Below are positions 1 to 9,154 of a stretch of 39,739 nucleotides of DNA, piece by piece. The position numbers and the translations under genes were made by a program. Origin of the DNA: Nostoc sp. RI_552. GTDB lineage: Bacteria > Cyanobacteriota > Cyanobacteriia > Cyanobacteriales > Nostocaceae. The notes below the pieces were generated by a model. That model made no database searches. It was given only the letters and a program-made list of their open reading frames with translations, and was not told the origin of the DNA. Positions within the stretch are counted from its first letter, which is position 1, and every line of letters begins with the position of its first letter. The stretch spans positions 1-39,739 of the forward strand of contig WGNO01000036.1 of assembly GCA_016124525.1 (NCBI GenBank), read 5' to 3'.

Positions 1-223
<223 letters not shown>

Positions 224-258
224 TACTTAAGACCTAAGCAGTAATTTCTCTACTACTT

Positions 259-290
259 AAAAGCGCTCTTCCAAATGGGAGGGCGCTTTT
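259..290 (+). terminator. Rho-independent terminator of psbA
   Basis: A 14-bp stem (259-272 with 277-290, two G-U pairs) closes an AAAT loop. The 3' arm ends in GCGCTTTT and is followed by a T-rich stretch, 35 bases after the psbA stop. The A-run before and T-run after the stem make it potentially bidirectional. Confidence 0.85.
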
Positions 291-520
291 GATTTTAGCC
301 GGCTTGGTTAGGTGCGATGCCAATCAGACAAAATCACTCCTGGAAGAGTTACCGAGGCGATAGGGAGCATTTTTGCGGTGATTGCTACTCCTACCGTTTC
401 ACAAAATCTCGTGCACAGTCATTGAGACCAACTCTACCCCCATTGCTACGGCTTGATTACCTGTTTCTGAGATCATGTAGCTGTGTAGAGAGTGTTTCAC
501 AATTAAGGGTTCTGTCCTAC

Positions 521-2015
521 AGCAGTCTTCAGGATTTTGAACGTTTAATGTATTTGATTTCGTTCATTGTCCATTATCCGGGTATTGGTAATTTACAGTT
601 AACTTGTCCCAGTATGCTAGAAGGTATTTTGGGGAAGGTTCCAGATTCCAGCAGTGCTTCCGGATAAATCACTGCCTCTATGGCTAAATTACACGGCAAT
701 ATCTACGCTCAACCCCAGGCAATCGCATCGGATTTACACTGGCTACAAGAAAATCTTTTTGTTGATATGTTCATATTAAGACTATTCCTGATTCTCCCTC
801 TTTGCCTATCACTGTAGCAGCCCCAGTTACTTCTAAAATCACCCCAATCCACCCTTATTCTCATTTCCCGGCTTTCCAAAGATTGATGTAAATTATTCGC
901 TTCATTCTCCATCACCCGTTTTTACAGAATTGGGATCAAGCTAGTTTCTCAACTTTGGTATCTGCACTCAAGGAAGATGGGATTATTCATGATGATGGTT
1001 TAGATTCTGTCCGTAAGGATATTGAAGAGGTTCTAAAACCGTGTGGGACTTTACGTAATTTTCCTATGAGAGAAGGTTACTTTCCCCCCACGGGTATTTT
1101 GTCACAATATGAATCAATTAAGGTATTTGAAGTTATTCAGTCGCAAGCTAAAAGTTTAAATGATCCTATAGCTTGGGAAATATTTGAAACTTTTGCTACG
1201 CAGATGGCAGAAACTAAATTAGTTGTAAATCAAATGTATCCGGTACGGGCGATCGCTAATCGCAATATGATTGATCCAGAGTATTTACCATCAAATGCAC
1301 TGGCTAACAATTTACCCCAGTTAGAACAAGCTATAGCCAACAGACAATTACTAGAATTGAATTGTTTTGCAGGTGCTGGTAAGTTTACTTTGGATGAAAA
1401 AAGCTTTTTTTTAGCATTTCCCTTGCAAATGCTATTTAGTAACACTCCTTGGTATTTGGTTTATGAGTGCGAAAGCGGAAAATATGCTGGTTTATTTCGA
1501 TTTGAACCTTTAAATAGATTATTTGTGGGTCAGCATCAAGAAAAATCCCCGACCATAGCAGAACAAAAAAATTCTTTAGAGAAATTACAAAAATTGGCCA
1601 CGGCGAGTGCGGGACTTTTTTGGGACACAATATCAGTGACCAACATCAGTTTTTGAGTGATGGTTTACAAGAATATTCTCCAGTGTGTGTGGCGGTGGAA
1701 CTGTGGTTTAACAATACCATATATAGACTTATTACTGAAGGTATTAATAGATTTCCCACGAGGCAAATAAAAATGTCTACACCTGTCCAAAAAGGGGAAT
1801 TAGGTTTACCCAAATCAATTTTTTGTCTAAATAAAACCAAGGATGAAGATTTTCCTAATTGCTTTCGAGTAATATTACCTAAATGGTCTTTGAATGACGT
1901 AAAACTTCTCCCCTGGATAGTGGGTTTTGGCAGAAATTTGAAGGTAGTACAGCCACGATAATTAGTTGATAAGGTGAAAGGAATGGCGAAGGCTGTTTTT
2001 GAACTCTATCAATAA
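521..2015 (+). pseudogene. Degenerate WYL-domain transcriptional regulator
   Basis: Fragments in all three forward frames reassemble into one cyanobacterial WYL regulator. An N-terminal winged-helix segment starts near 521 (FERLMYLISFIVHYPGIG). A helix-turn-helix-like piece follows at about 680-760 (AQPQAIASDLHWLQEN), then a second winged helix at about 870-1040, and the WYL core from about 1235 (YPVRAIANR, then a ligand-binding stretch ending FRVILPKWS). The C-terminus finishes KAVFELYQ at a TAA at 2013-2015. I see five lesions: TAA at 665, a frame change near 765, TAA at 889, a frame change in the T-run 1616-1621, and TAA at 1959. Such proteins normally bind DNA and sense a ligand through the WYL fold; this copy cannot make a full protein. 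The largest intact pieces are 955-1656 and 1620-1961. The original start codon is not identifiable. Confidence 0.8.
1249..1256. repeat. HIP1 octamer (one of 13 in the window)
   Basis: GCGATCGC, the highly iterated palindrome of many cyanobacteria. Further copies start at 6134, 8296, 8934, 17816, 22787, 25677, 29743, 31844, 33759, 36072, 38406 and 39669. Well under one copy would be expected by chance in 40 kb of this AT-rich DNA. Nearly all lie inside genes on either strand. Confidence 0.9.
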
Positions 2016-2178
2016 CTTATCCATACCATTCAGGTAACAGCTAACTACGCGGGTCAAAATTTCTGATGAGTAAGGAGCTTTATTTTGTAAGAAAGTCCAG
2101 GGAGCCAAAACCACTGAGATAAAGTATCTTCCCCAAGAGCCCATACCCTATTGTATTTTAGGCGGTGGATGTAGGCCC

Positions 2179-2207
2179 TTGCCTCCGGCACTGCGCTCCG
2201 TGCAATC
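2179..2207. repeat. Short interspersed palindromic repeat, copy 1
   Basis: This 29-base segment is 24/29 identical to 24806-24834, which lies inside the DUF305 gene. The core is CTCCGGCACTGC, then a variable loop, then GTGCAATC, so that GCAC and GTGC can pair. It looks like a member of a dispersed Nostoc-type palindrome family. Confidence 0.55.
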
Positions 2208-2365
2208 TCAAAGCTTCCTTAGATGCAATTCATCAGGTAGTGTCATAATGTCTTTGTTATTCAATGTATATTTTAACAGTCTCACTGCTAACATTGCCAG
2301 CAGCAGAAGCAAAATAAGAGCTTGTCCATAGACTAAGTAATTTTAGTAAACGGGGGAAATATTGT

Positions 2366-2524
2366 CTAAGCAGACGAGTCTTTTTCTTCCCATACTTCCC
2401 AAATAATAGTCCTTAAACTTTTCTCTACATCACCTACTAAAATCTTCCTGCGTCTCTTTGGTATCCATACAAGATGATAGTTTATCCAAGAAACAGAGTG
2501 TTTTTTTATTCTATGTTGTTGCAT
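2366..2524 (-). pseudogene. tnpA: IS200/IS605-type TnpA transposase, N-terminal fragment
   Basis: From the ATG at 2524-2522 the 52-residue product opens like an IS200 TnpA (KHSVSWINYHLVWIPKRRRK, then ILVGDVEKSLRTIIWEV), and stops at a TAG at 2368-2366. Full TnpA proteins of this Y1-transposase family are about 130-150 residues and carry an HUH metal motif and a catalytic tyrosine further downstream. Both are absent here, so the copy cannot cut DNA. Similarity ends abruptly after residue ~48, consistent with a deletion or truncation. Confidence 0.75.
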
Positions 2525-3098
2525 TTTACTAAAAACTCTTGTAGATTTGTGCGTTACATCTACATTTAGGAGGTAATACACGATGTAAACCCATCGGCAA
2601 ATACTTCCAACCTAGCAAAAAATAGGAGAGGGCACTTTCGTTCCCGTAGCATGCCCTCAGGCATATTAACGCTACAGGAGTTGAGTTCTCTAATTTCCTT
2701 CGCCCAAGCCTAGTTGAGCAAGTTTTGACGGTAAATGTAAAATCTCCTCCCCTAAAGGCAAAGTAGTCTCAAGACTTTTTTTTCCGTACACGCACTTCTA
2801 CAGCTAAAAACTTAATAAAACATAACATAGCTTGAGAAAGCTTATGATAAAGTATAAGAGAATTTAATATTTTATTCAGTTATGTAATTTACATTAACAA
2901 TCACAGAGAATTGATCCGAGAGTGAGTAGAATAACAAATACGGTGACGACTAATTCACGAATTAGTTATCCTAGATAGATGGATTCAACTTTAAGTCCTC
3001 AGTTAAATTAAGCATAGTGCTTCTGGGGCGTCCCAAAGAAAACTAAGCAAACCAAGTCGAAACCACATCTTAACAACTAGAGAGCTTCCATAATCATA

Positions 3099-3632
3099 AT
3101 GCCTGTGATTGAGAAAAAACGAACTCGCGATCTGCCCCAAATCAACGAGCGCATCCGGTTTCCTAAAATTCGAGTCATTGATACCAATGGCGCGCAACTA
3201 GGAATTATGCCTCCACAAGAAGCACTACAACTAGCTGAAGAAAAAGAGCTAGACCTAGTACTGCTCAGTGATAAGGCTGACCCACCGGTTTGTCGGATCA
3301 TGGATTACGGGAAGTACAAGTTTGAGCAGGAGAAGAAAGCGCGGGAAGCCCGGAAGAAGCAGCACACGGCTGATGTGAAAGAAGTGAAGATGCGCTACAA
3401 AATCGAAGAACACGACTACAATGTGCGTGTGAAGCAAGCAGAGCGCTTCCTCAAAGAAGGTGATAAAGTGAAGGCGACTGTGATGTTCCGGGGTCGAGAG
3501 ATTCAACACAGTGACTTAGCAGAGCATTTGCTCAAGCGCATGGCCAAGGATTTGGAATCGTTTGGGGAAGTGCAGCAAGCACCGAAAAAAGAGGGTAGAA
3601 ATATGATGATGCTGATCTCCCCCAAAAAGTAG
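3099..3632 (+). CDS. infC: Translation initiation factor IF-3
   Basis: A 177-residue IF-3, the factor that binds the 30S subunit, prevents premature 50S joining and proofreads start-codon/initiator-tRNA pairing. The N-terminal domain (about 10-85) contains [14 protein letters not shown] and the helix leading to [12 protein letters not shown]. The basic linker is followed by the C-terminal domain (about 95-177) with [17 protein letters not shown] and [12 protein letters not shown]. Length matches the usual 170-180 residues. The ATG start at 3099 gives the cyanobacterial N-terminus MPVIEKKR. The three codons before it are ATA, ATC and ATA, which is curious because infC of other bacteria uses rare AUU-type starts for autoregulation, but a normal ATG is present. 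It is not next to rpmI/rplT here; the neighbours are transposon remnants. Confidence 0.97.
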   Translation: MPVIEKKRTRDLPQINERIRFPKIRVIDTNGAQLGIMPPQEALQLAEEKELDLVLLSDKADPPVCRIMDYGKYKFEQEKKAREARKKQHTADVKEVKMRYKIEEHDYNVRVKQAERFLKEGDKVKATVMFRGREIQHSDLAEHLLKRMAKDLESFGEVQQAPKKEGRNMMMLISPKK

Positions 3633-3669
3633 TACCTGAATTTATCGAGATATCAAGCATAAAAACCAT

Positions 3670-3880
3670 AATTTATCGACAATTTGGATCTAAAACCCCG
3701 TCCCTCCAAGAAGGCTTTTTGGCAAGTTTACAGATAGTCGCCACAGGGTATGGGGACACCCTCAACCGATGTAGAGCTATTGTTAGACTACGACACCAGC
3801 AGGTTGCTTTGATAGCCGGCCCAGGATAGCCATAGCGTCAAGGAATGCTCGTTCTCAAAGAACGAGGAGGTACATCGAAA
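3670..3880 (+). mobile_element. Short IS605-like element lacking transposase genes
   Basis: The left 32 bases (from ATTTATCGA through TCTAAAACCCCGTC) match, in inverse orientation, 31641-31610 at 30 of 32 positions. Some 50 bases further on, both copies again share blocks in the same order: AGTCGCCA, ATGGGGA, AGACTAC, CAC.AG.AGGTT. The element ends with an 8-bp hairpin (3848-3855 with 3859-3866) and GGAGG, as IS605-type right ends do. It therefore looks like left and right ends of one transposon joined without tnpA or tnpB, i.e. a non-autonomous derivative. Exact boundaries and target sites were not determinable. Confidence 0.5.
3745..3880 (+). ncRNA. Candidate TnpB guide-RNA (omega-RNA)-like right end
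   Basis: The segment after the left-end block resembles the structured 3' end of IS605-type tnpB transcripts: GGGTATGGGGACACCC can fold as a hairpin, an ACCAGCAGGTTGCT / AGCCGGCC region follows, and a terminal perfect stem CTCGTTCT-CAA-AGAACGAG precedes GGAGG near the element end. In active elements the RNA continues into flanking DNA as the guide. No tnpB lies nearby, so any RNA made here would be an orphan. Assignment rests on pattern recognition only. Confidence 0.35.
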
Positions 3881-4310
3881 GTAAGAATTTCTAACCGTCC
3901 CTCACTGGTTGAAATTTTCAGTAAGCTGATATTCCTGAGTGCTGAGTGATAAAAATAATACTCAGTCCCTCAGGTTTTTTGCTGTTGATAAGGATGATAA
4001 AGACGAGAAGAATGAGAGTAAATAATAGTTTATGTTCTCCCTTGTCTGATTCTGAATTCAATTTAGCGTAGCTGCCAGTATATGGCATTGAAAAATGACT
4101 GGTTTGTTGGGCAAATAAACGCTTTACGCCACGACTATCACAATGGGTAAATCTTCAACCAGAAGAAGGCGCATGCACCGTTACAATGTTTTTTTACACT
4201 CCACTATCAATGAGCTTGCGCCATGAAGAGGATAGTACAGTCACTCTATTTTTAAATAAAAGTGCAGTTTAATTGCCACTTAAATAAAATATCATATTCA
4301 ACTTTTAATT
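3881..4310. other. Intergenic region upstream of antiporter gene
   Basis: I see no gene in this stretch. It is AT-rich towards the antiporter start and presumably holds its promoter; no convincing -35/-10 pair or Shine-Dalgarno sequence was found before the ATG at 4311. Confidence 0.4.
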
Positions 4311-5876
4311 ATGATGATGGAATCAGCACTTGGTGAAGAAATTATCACCAGTAATCTCAAGCAGTTTCTTTTGGTACTTTCGGTATCTTTGGGGGTGGCA
4401 ACCTTACCGCAAATATTTAGTTGGTTTCGCCACATACCCTATACCCTGCTGCTGGTGATTGTGGGCTTGGGGTTGGCATTTGTTGATGTCCGCCTTGTCA
4501 CTCTTTCACCTGAATTAATTTTGTTTATTTTTTTACCCCCTTTGTTGTTTGAAGCCGCATGGAATTTGAGATGGAGAGAGTTAAAGCGCAGTTTGCTGTC
4601 AATTTGTTTGTATGCAGTTTTGGGAGTGGTAATTTCTATTGCGGGGATAGCAATTGGTCTAAATCAAGTGGCCGGAATATCTTTAACTACAGCTTTGCTG
4701 ATTGGTGCTAGCTTATCTGCCACTGATCCGGTTTCTGTGACTGCTTTATTTCGAGAATTGGGTGTGGGTAAAAGTCTCACCACTATGATGGAAGGCGAAA
4801 GCTTGTTTAATGATGGCATGGCGGTGGTTGCCTTTGGCTTTTTGGTGGCGCTGTCTTTGGGAGATGCTGATTTGGTTTTGCAGCTAATTTTATTACAACT
4901 TTTCATAGTTATTGGTATTGGCGTAGCAGTGGGAGGATTGATTGGTTTTGGAATTTCTTATTTAACCCAACGCTTTGATTTGCCAATGGTGGAACAATCT
5001 TTAACTCTGGTTTCTGCTTACGGTACTTATTTGATTATTGAAGAATTGGGTGGTTCTGGGGTAATTGGAGTGGTAACCACAGGGTTGATTTTAGGTAACT
5101 TTGGTTCTCGTGTGGGGATGAATCCCCGTACTAGGGTGATTGTATCAGAATTTTGGGATTTTTTGGCTTTTTTCGTCAATTCTATTGTATTTTTGTTGAT
5201 TGGCGACCAAATTCGCTTTGCTGTTTTGGGGGAAAACCTAGAAATTATTACTATCACGGTAGCAACGATGATTTTAATGCGGGCAGTTGCTATTTATCTT
5301 CTTAGTAATTTGAGTGCTGTGATTACTCAAGAGCAAATTCCCTTAGCTGAACAAACTATTTTATGGTGGGGTGGGGTACGAGGTTCTGTTTCTATTGCTT
5401 TAGCCTTGAGTGTACCCATAGAACTACCAGAACGACAAAAAATTATTGCTACGGTGTTTGGAGCAGTTTTATTTACTTTATTGGTGCAAGGGTTGAGTAT
5501 TAAACCTTTGTTGCAAAAGCTGAATCTGTTAGGTGATGCACCTCTACGCGAGAAATATGCAGAACTGGCTAGCCGTCACATCGCTTTAGAACGGGTTTTG
5601 CGACAACTCCAGGAAGATAAGCGCCCAGGTATTGACCCTGAGTTTTACCGTTACCAGGAAACATTGATTAAAGGAGAAATTAACAATCTGCAAACGAAAA
5701 TTCATAAGTTACAGATTGAATATCCGAATATTCGCAGTTTCATCACCGAACAGTTCCGGGAGGAACTCTTGGCCATTGAGGCAGATACTTACGCAGAGTT
5801 TGTCCGCGCTGGTCGCTTAAATACAGAATTGGCTCCTATGTTAGAAGATGTTTGGCAGAACCGGGGTAGTCATTAA
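4311..5876 (+). CDS. NhaP-type Na+/H+ antiporter (CPA1 family)
   Basis: A 521-residue inner-membrane cation/proton antiporter. About 12 hydrophobic segments span residues 17-410. The transport core shows SATDP at 136-140 (the essential membrane Asp is D139) and GESLFNDG at 162-169, and the later WWGGVRGSVSIALA helix is typical of CPA1 proteins. A hydrophilic tail of about 110 residues (415-521) is predicted to be cytosolic, as in cyanobacterial NhaP/NhaS1 antiporters where the tail influences ion preference (family knowledge). It would exchange Na+ (or Ca2+/Li+) for H+ in salt and pH homeostasis. Three consecutive ATG codons start the frame, so the exact start is ambiguous by two residues. 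It converges on the next gene with seven bases between stop codons. Confidence 0.93.
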   Translation: MMMESALGEEIITSNLKQFLLVLSVSLGVATLPQIFSWFRHIPYTLLLVIVGLGLAFVDVRLVTLSPELILFIFLPPLLFEAAWNLRWRELKRSLLSICLYAVLGVVISIAGIAIGLNQVAGISLTTALLIGASLSATDPVSVTALFRELGVGKSLTTMMEGESLFNDGMAVVAFGFLVALSLGDADLVLQLILLQLFIVIGIGVAVGGLIGFGISYLTQRFDLPMVEQSLTLVSAYGTYLIIEELGGSGVIGVVTTGLILGNFGSRVGMNPRTRVIVSEFWDFLAFFVNSIVFLLIGDQIRFAVLGENLEIITITVATMILMRAVAIYLLSNLSAVITQEQIPLAEQTILWWGGVRGSVSIALALSVPIELPERQKIIATVFGAVLFTLLVQGLSIKPLLQKLNLLGDAPLREKYAELASRHIALERVLRQLQEDKRPGIDPEFYRYQETLIKGEINNLQTKIHKLQIEYPNIRSFITEQFREELLAIEADTYAEFVRAGRLNTELAPMLEDVWQNRGSH

Positions 5877-5883
5877 TTACGAA

Positions 5884-6924
5884 TTATGAATTGCAGCCAG
5901 ATGTTTCTTTCCACTTATCTAAGATATCTTTAAACACCAGTTCTTCTATCCAAGTTTTGGCAACTACCGCCAACGGTAGCGCCATTACTAATCCTAAAGC
6001 CCCAAAAAAGCCGGCGAAGAAAATTTGTGCGGTGAGGGTAAAGGCTGGTAAAAGCGCTACCTGTGCGGCCATGACTGTGGGAGTTAGCCAGTAGCTTTCT
6101 ATATTCTGAATTAGTACATATAAAATCAAAACAGCGATCGCTTTCCAAGGTGTATCGAGAAACGCGATGGTCATGGGTAAGATAACGCTTAAAGTGGGGC
6201 CAATATTGGGAATAAAGTTGAGTAATCCTGCTAGTACAGCATGAGCCAGTGCGAGGGGAACTCGTAAAATTAGCAACCCCAACCCACTCAGAAAGCCAAT
6301 AAACACCATTTCAATTAAAGCACCAATTGTCCAGTTTCCCAAACCTTCCCCGCATAAGGTGAGAATCTCCTCTACCCGATGGCGATAAAATAGCGGGAAA
6401 CACCGCACAAAAACTTTACGATAAGGTTGGGGATTTACTAACAGCATTAAAGTTAACACTATTACCAGTAAAAATTCTAAAGTTGCACTAATTCCAGTAG
6501 AGAAGAAAGCGAGGGCTTGTCCCAAGAGATTTTCGGTTAAGGGCTGGACTTGTTGAATTAAATTATTAATGTCTGGTAAGTTCGTCACATAAGGTCCCAC
6601 AATCGTACCTTCTAACCAAGTTATCATCTGCTGAATGCGAGCTACTCCAGAGGGAAACAACTGCACTAATTGCTGAAACTGTTCGATAAAAGGTGGCACA
6701 ATCAGCACAAAAAAACCAATTAATAAGATGACGAAAATCAGAATACTTAGCCACACAGACCAAATTCGCTGCATCCCAGAGCGTTGAAATCGTCTCACTA
6801 GCTGGCTAATGGCTGTTGCCAGTACAATGGCTGTAAATAATAGTAATAATAATCGGCGAACTTCCCAAAGTATATAAAGTGAGCTAATAAGTGCAAAAAA
6901 TCCCAGCAATTGCCCAATTTTCAT
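5884..6924 (-). CDS. AI-2E family transporter (PerM-like membrane protein)
   Basis: A 346-residue polytopic membrane protein of the AI-2 exporter/PerM family (formerly UPF0118). Hydrophobic segments occur at about residues 7-42, 55-82, 148-168, 200-265 and 270-330. The family signature GLLNFIPNIGPTLSVILP lies around residue 235-252, and PLAVVAKTWIEE near the C-terminus. Members have been linked to export of small molecules or to Na+(Li+)/H+ antiport; the substrate cannot be read from sequence. It is convergent with a Na+/H+ antiporter gene. The ATG at 6924 lies directly before a hydrophobic segment and is the natural start. Confidence 0.9.
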   Translation of the reverse strand: MKIGQLLGFFALISSLYILWEVRRLLLLLFTAIVLATAISQLVRRFQRSGMQRIWSVWLSILIFVILLIGFFVLIVPPFIEQFQQLVQLFPSGVARIQQMITWLEGTIVGPYVTNLPDINNLIQQVQPLTENLLGQALAFFSTGISATLEFLLVIVLTLMLLVNPQPYRKVFVRCFPLFYRHRVEEILTLCGEGLGNWTIGALIEMVFIGFLSGLGLLILRVPLALAHAVLAGLLNFIPNIGPTLSVILPMTIAFLDTPWKAIAVLILYVLIQNIESYWLTPTVMAAQVALLPAFTLTAQIFFAGFFGALGLVMALPLAVVAKTWIEELVFKDILDKWKETSGCNS

Positions 6925-7105
6925 ATTTTCCTGTTTGATTACATTACTATATCTACTGATTAAATGTCCGTTATTTCTATTGGTAGAGGTTTAATTACTT
7001 ATTAAACGCTAATCATTTGTGGAATGAGTTGAGTTTTCTATGTATAAATTTATCTGAGATTATTCTCGCTGATACAAATTAACTTAAAAGTCTGATCAAT
7101 TAATC

Positions 7106-7641
7106 ATGAAAAATAAGTTATTGCAAATTTTATGGATTGCAGGGGCATGGATGGGGCTGATTTTAACTGGATGTGAACAGGTAGTGCAGTATTTACAACC
7201 ATTACCCAGCGTTGAGATTCTCTCAGATAAGCCAGTATATGCGCCACAAGTAACCAAATAGAAATTGCAATTCGAGAACGCATTAACGAGCTCCGTGAAG
7301 AAAAACAACTCCACATTCTCAAGCATAATGAGAAATTAGCACAGGTTGCTGGTAACTACAGCCGACAAATGGCAGAGAAAAACTTTTTTAGTCACATTGG
7401 CATTAATGGGAGCACTCTCCAAGATAGAGTTAGTGATGCAGAAATTATGTACTGGGTGATAGGTGAAAATCTGTTCAAGGGTACGAATGTTCCTCAACCT
7501 GTAAAAGTCGCATTTGACGGTTAGATGAAAAGTCCCGGACATCCCGAGAATATTCTCTGTCCGGTTTTTACAAAAACCGGTGTAGGAGTTTGGCAAGTTA
7601 ACAATACCTATTACATAACTCAGTTGTTCTTGAGGCCTTAA
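7106..7641 (+). pseudogene. CAP-domain (SCP/YkwD-like) lipoprotein, broken
   Basis: The frame starts at ATG 7106 with a lipoprotein signal (lipobox LTGC ending at residue 23) and stops at TAG 7259. The rest continues in the next frame from about 7250: IRERINELREEKQL, then the CAP motifs SRQMAEKNFFSHIG and GENLF. It is cut again by a TAG at 7522-7524, where the family normally has Trp (the residues after it are MKSPGHPENIL). It finishes GVWQVNNTYYITQLFLRP at TAA 7639-7641. CAP proteins are secreted or anchored in the envelope; their activity in bacteria is mostly unknown. One frameshift and one nonsense change indicate inactivation, apparently recent because the rest of the domain is well kept. 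Confidence 0.85.
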
Positions 7642-8168
7642 GACAAGGACATGGCCATTTGGCAATCCCACCCTCATAAAGTATTAAATTCTGCTGTAGG
7701 TATTGACTGATGGACGTATTTTTTAGGCGATGAGACCCAAGATTATTTCTATCTAAAGGTGGTGATAAAAGTATTGCTATGATTGTAAAAAAGTAAAATA
7801 GCAATTAACTTTAGGAGTTATAAACAATATTTAAACTTATTTTCATAAGAATTTATTTAGCTGCTTATCTATCAGGTAAAAATGGCTTTAATTAAGGTAA
7901 ATTAAATAAAAATGTAATAACGATATCCCGGAATTTTCGAGAAGTTATGAATGAATAATCTCATGATTTTATTGTTAATTATGTTAACATTTTTACTATG
8001 ATTTTGTCTATTTTGTTCCGAAAAAAAATCATAAATAATTTATGAGCTAGATAAAATGAAATCTAACATTAGCAATATCAATTATCAATTTAGTTAAAAA
8101 TTGCCAATTTTTATATTGCTTGAATTGATCTGTCTGACAACTCACAAAATGAAATTGGAGTTAAGGCT
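7642..8168. other. AT-rich intergenic region with two palindromes
   Basis: No gene was found. Two perfect palindromes with 8-base arms and 1-base centres lie upstream of the oxidoreductase: TCATAAATAATTTATGA at 8029-8045 and AAAAATTGCCAATTTTT at 8096-8112. Either could be an operator or the second a weak bidirectional terminator. GGAG at 8157-8160 is a good ribosome binding site for the ATG at 8169. Confidence 0.45.
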
Positions 8169-9137
8169 ATGGCACTTTTTGGCTATCATGCTTCCCATGA
8201 GCAATTTAAGCCGAGCGTTCTTTTAGAATACGTACAAGCAGCCCATAAAGCTGGATTTACCAGTGTATCTTGTTCTGATCACTTTCATCCGTGGAGCGAT
8301 CGCCAGGGAGAAAGCGGTTATGCTTGGTCTTGGTTGGGTGCAGCGATGCAGAGTACACCCTTGAAGTTTGGTGTAGTTTGCGCTCCTGGACAGCGCTATC
8401 ACCCAGGGATTATTGCCCAAGCTGCGGCTACTCTTAGTGAAATGTTTCCCCAACGTTTTTGGTTAGCATTGGGTAGTGGACAAGCATTAAATGAGCAAAT
8501 TACAGGGGATTTTTGGCCTGCGAAACCTGTACGCAACATGCGTCTGAAGGAATGCTCTCAGGTAATACGCGCCCTGTGGACAGGGAAAACTATTACTCAC
8601 TACGGTTTAGTAAACGTTGAACAAGCAAAGCTTTATACCAGACCACTAATAGCACCGTTGATTATTGGTGCGGCCATTACTCCAGCAACTGCTGAATGGT
8701 TAGGAAGTTGGGCAGATGGACTGATTACTATTTCTCATCCCTATGAAATGCTCAAGCAAGTTGTAGAAGCATTCCGGCGGGGTGGTGGGGCAGGAAAACC
8801 AATGTATTTGAAAGTACAGCTTTCCTACGCAGCCCAAGAAAGTACAGCTTTAGAGGGAGCATTTGATCAATGGCGGACAAACGTTTTTTCAAGTTCTGTG
8901 TTGAGTGACTTGCGTGATCCGCAGCAATTTGACGCGATCGCTAAGTTTGTTAAACCAGAAGATATGTATAAACACATCCGCATTTCTAACGATATTCAAC
9001 AACACATTCAATGGTTGCAGAAAGATATAGAACTGGGCTTTAACGAAATTTATCTCCACAACGTTAACCGCCAACAACAGACTTTCATCGAAGCTTTTGG
9101 CAAACAAGTAATTCCATCTCTTCAAGGTACTAATTAA
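8169..9137 (+). CDS. LLM-class flavin-dependent oxidoreductase (non-F420 type)
   Basis: A 322-residue luciferase-like monooxygenase-fold protein (TIM barrel). The opening FGYHASHEQFKPSVLLEYVQ, then SCSDHFHPWS at about 34-43, and RFWLALGSGQALNEQITGD around 99-117 follow the pattern of F420-dependent glucose-6-phosphate dehydrogenase-like proteins. The sequence fits best the subgroup (TIGR03885) thought to have reverted to a normal flavin. Cyanobacteria use F420/FO only for photolyase, which agrees with FMN use (inference). The substrate is unknown. The start has a good GGAG ribosome binding site. It is followed after 17 bases by a remnant of another enzyme. Confidence 0.88.
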   Translation: MALFGYHASHEQFKPSVLLEYVQAAHKAGFTSVSCSDHFHPWSDRQGESGYAWSWLGAAMQSTPLKFGVVCAPGQRYHPGIIAQAAATLSEMFPQRFWLALGSGQALNEQITGDFWPAKPVRNMRLKECSQVIRALWTGKTITHYGLVNVEQAKLYTRPLIAPLIIGAAITPATAEWLGSWADGLITISHPYEMLKQVVEAFRRGGGAGKPMYLKVQLSYAAQESTALEGAFDQWRTNVFSSSVLSDLRDPQQFDAIAKFVKPEDMYKHIRISNDIQQHIQWLQKDIELGFNEIYLHNVNRQQQTFIEAFGKQVIPSLQGTN

Positions 9138-9154
9138 CCAGTCAATTAGCAACT

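Larger units (their letters stand above)
2016..3098. other. Non-coding stretch between WYL pseudogene and infC
   Basis: Apart from the truncated transposase at 2366-2524, I see no credible gene here. The stretch holds small palindromes: a repeat with GCAC/GTGC arms at 2179-2207, a nested hairpin at 2646-2675 (GTAGC-ATGCC...GGCAT...GCTAC), and CTAATT-CACG-AATTAG at 2950-2965. The part from about 2580 to 2760 may be more transposon debris, but no protein match survives. The infC promoter should lie in the last 200 bases; no clear sigma-70 pair could be assigned. Confidence 0.5.

Noticed and set aside
317..520. The first part of a 116-codon forward frame after psbA
   Set aside because: Only its last third matches the WYL regulator; the upstream 68 codons show no protein-like features and look like fortuitous open frame.
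1962..2144. A 60-codon minus-strand frame
   Set aside because: Part lies opposite the C-terminal end of the WYL pseudogene, and there is no recognisable domain or ribosome binding site.
2580..2760. Possible tnpB remnant on the minus strand beside the tnpA fragment
   Set aside because: Translations in all three frames gave no stretch I could defend as TnpB.
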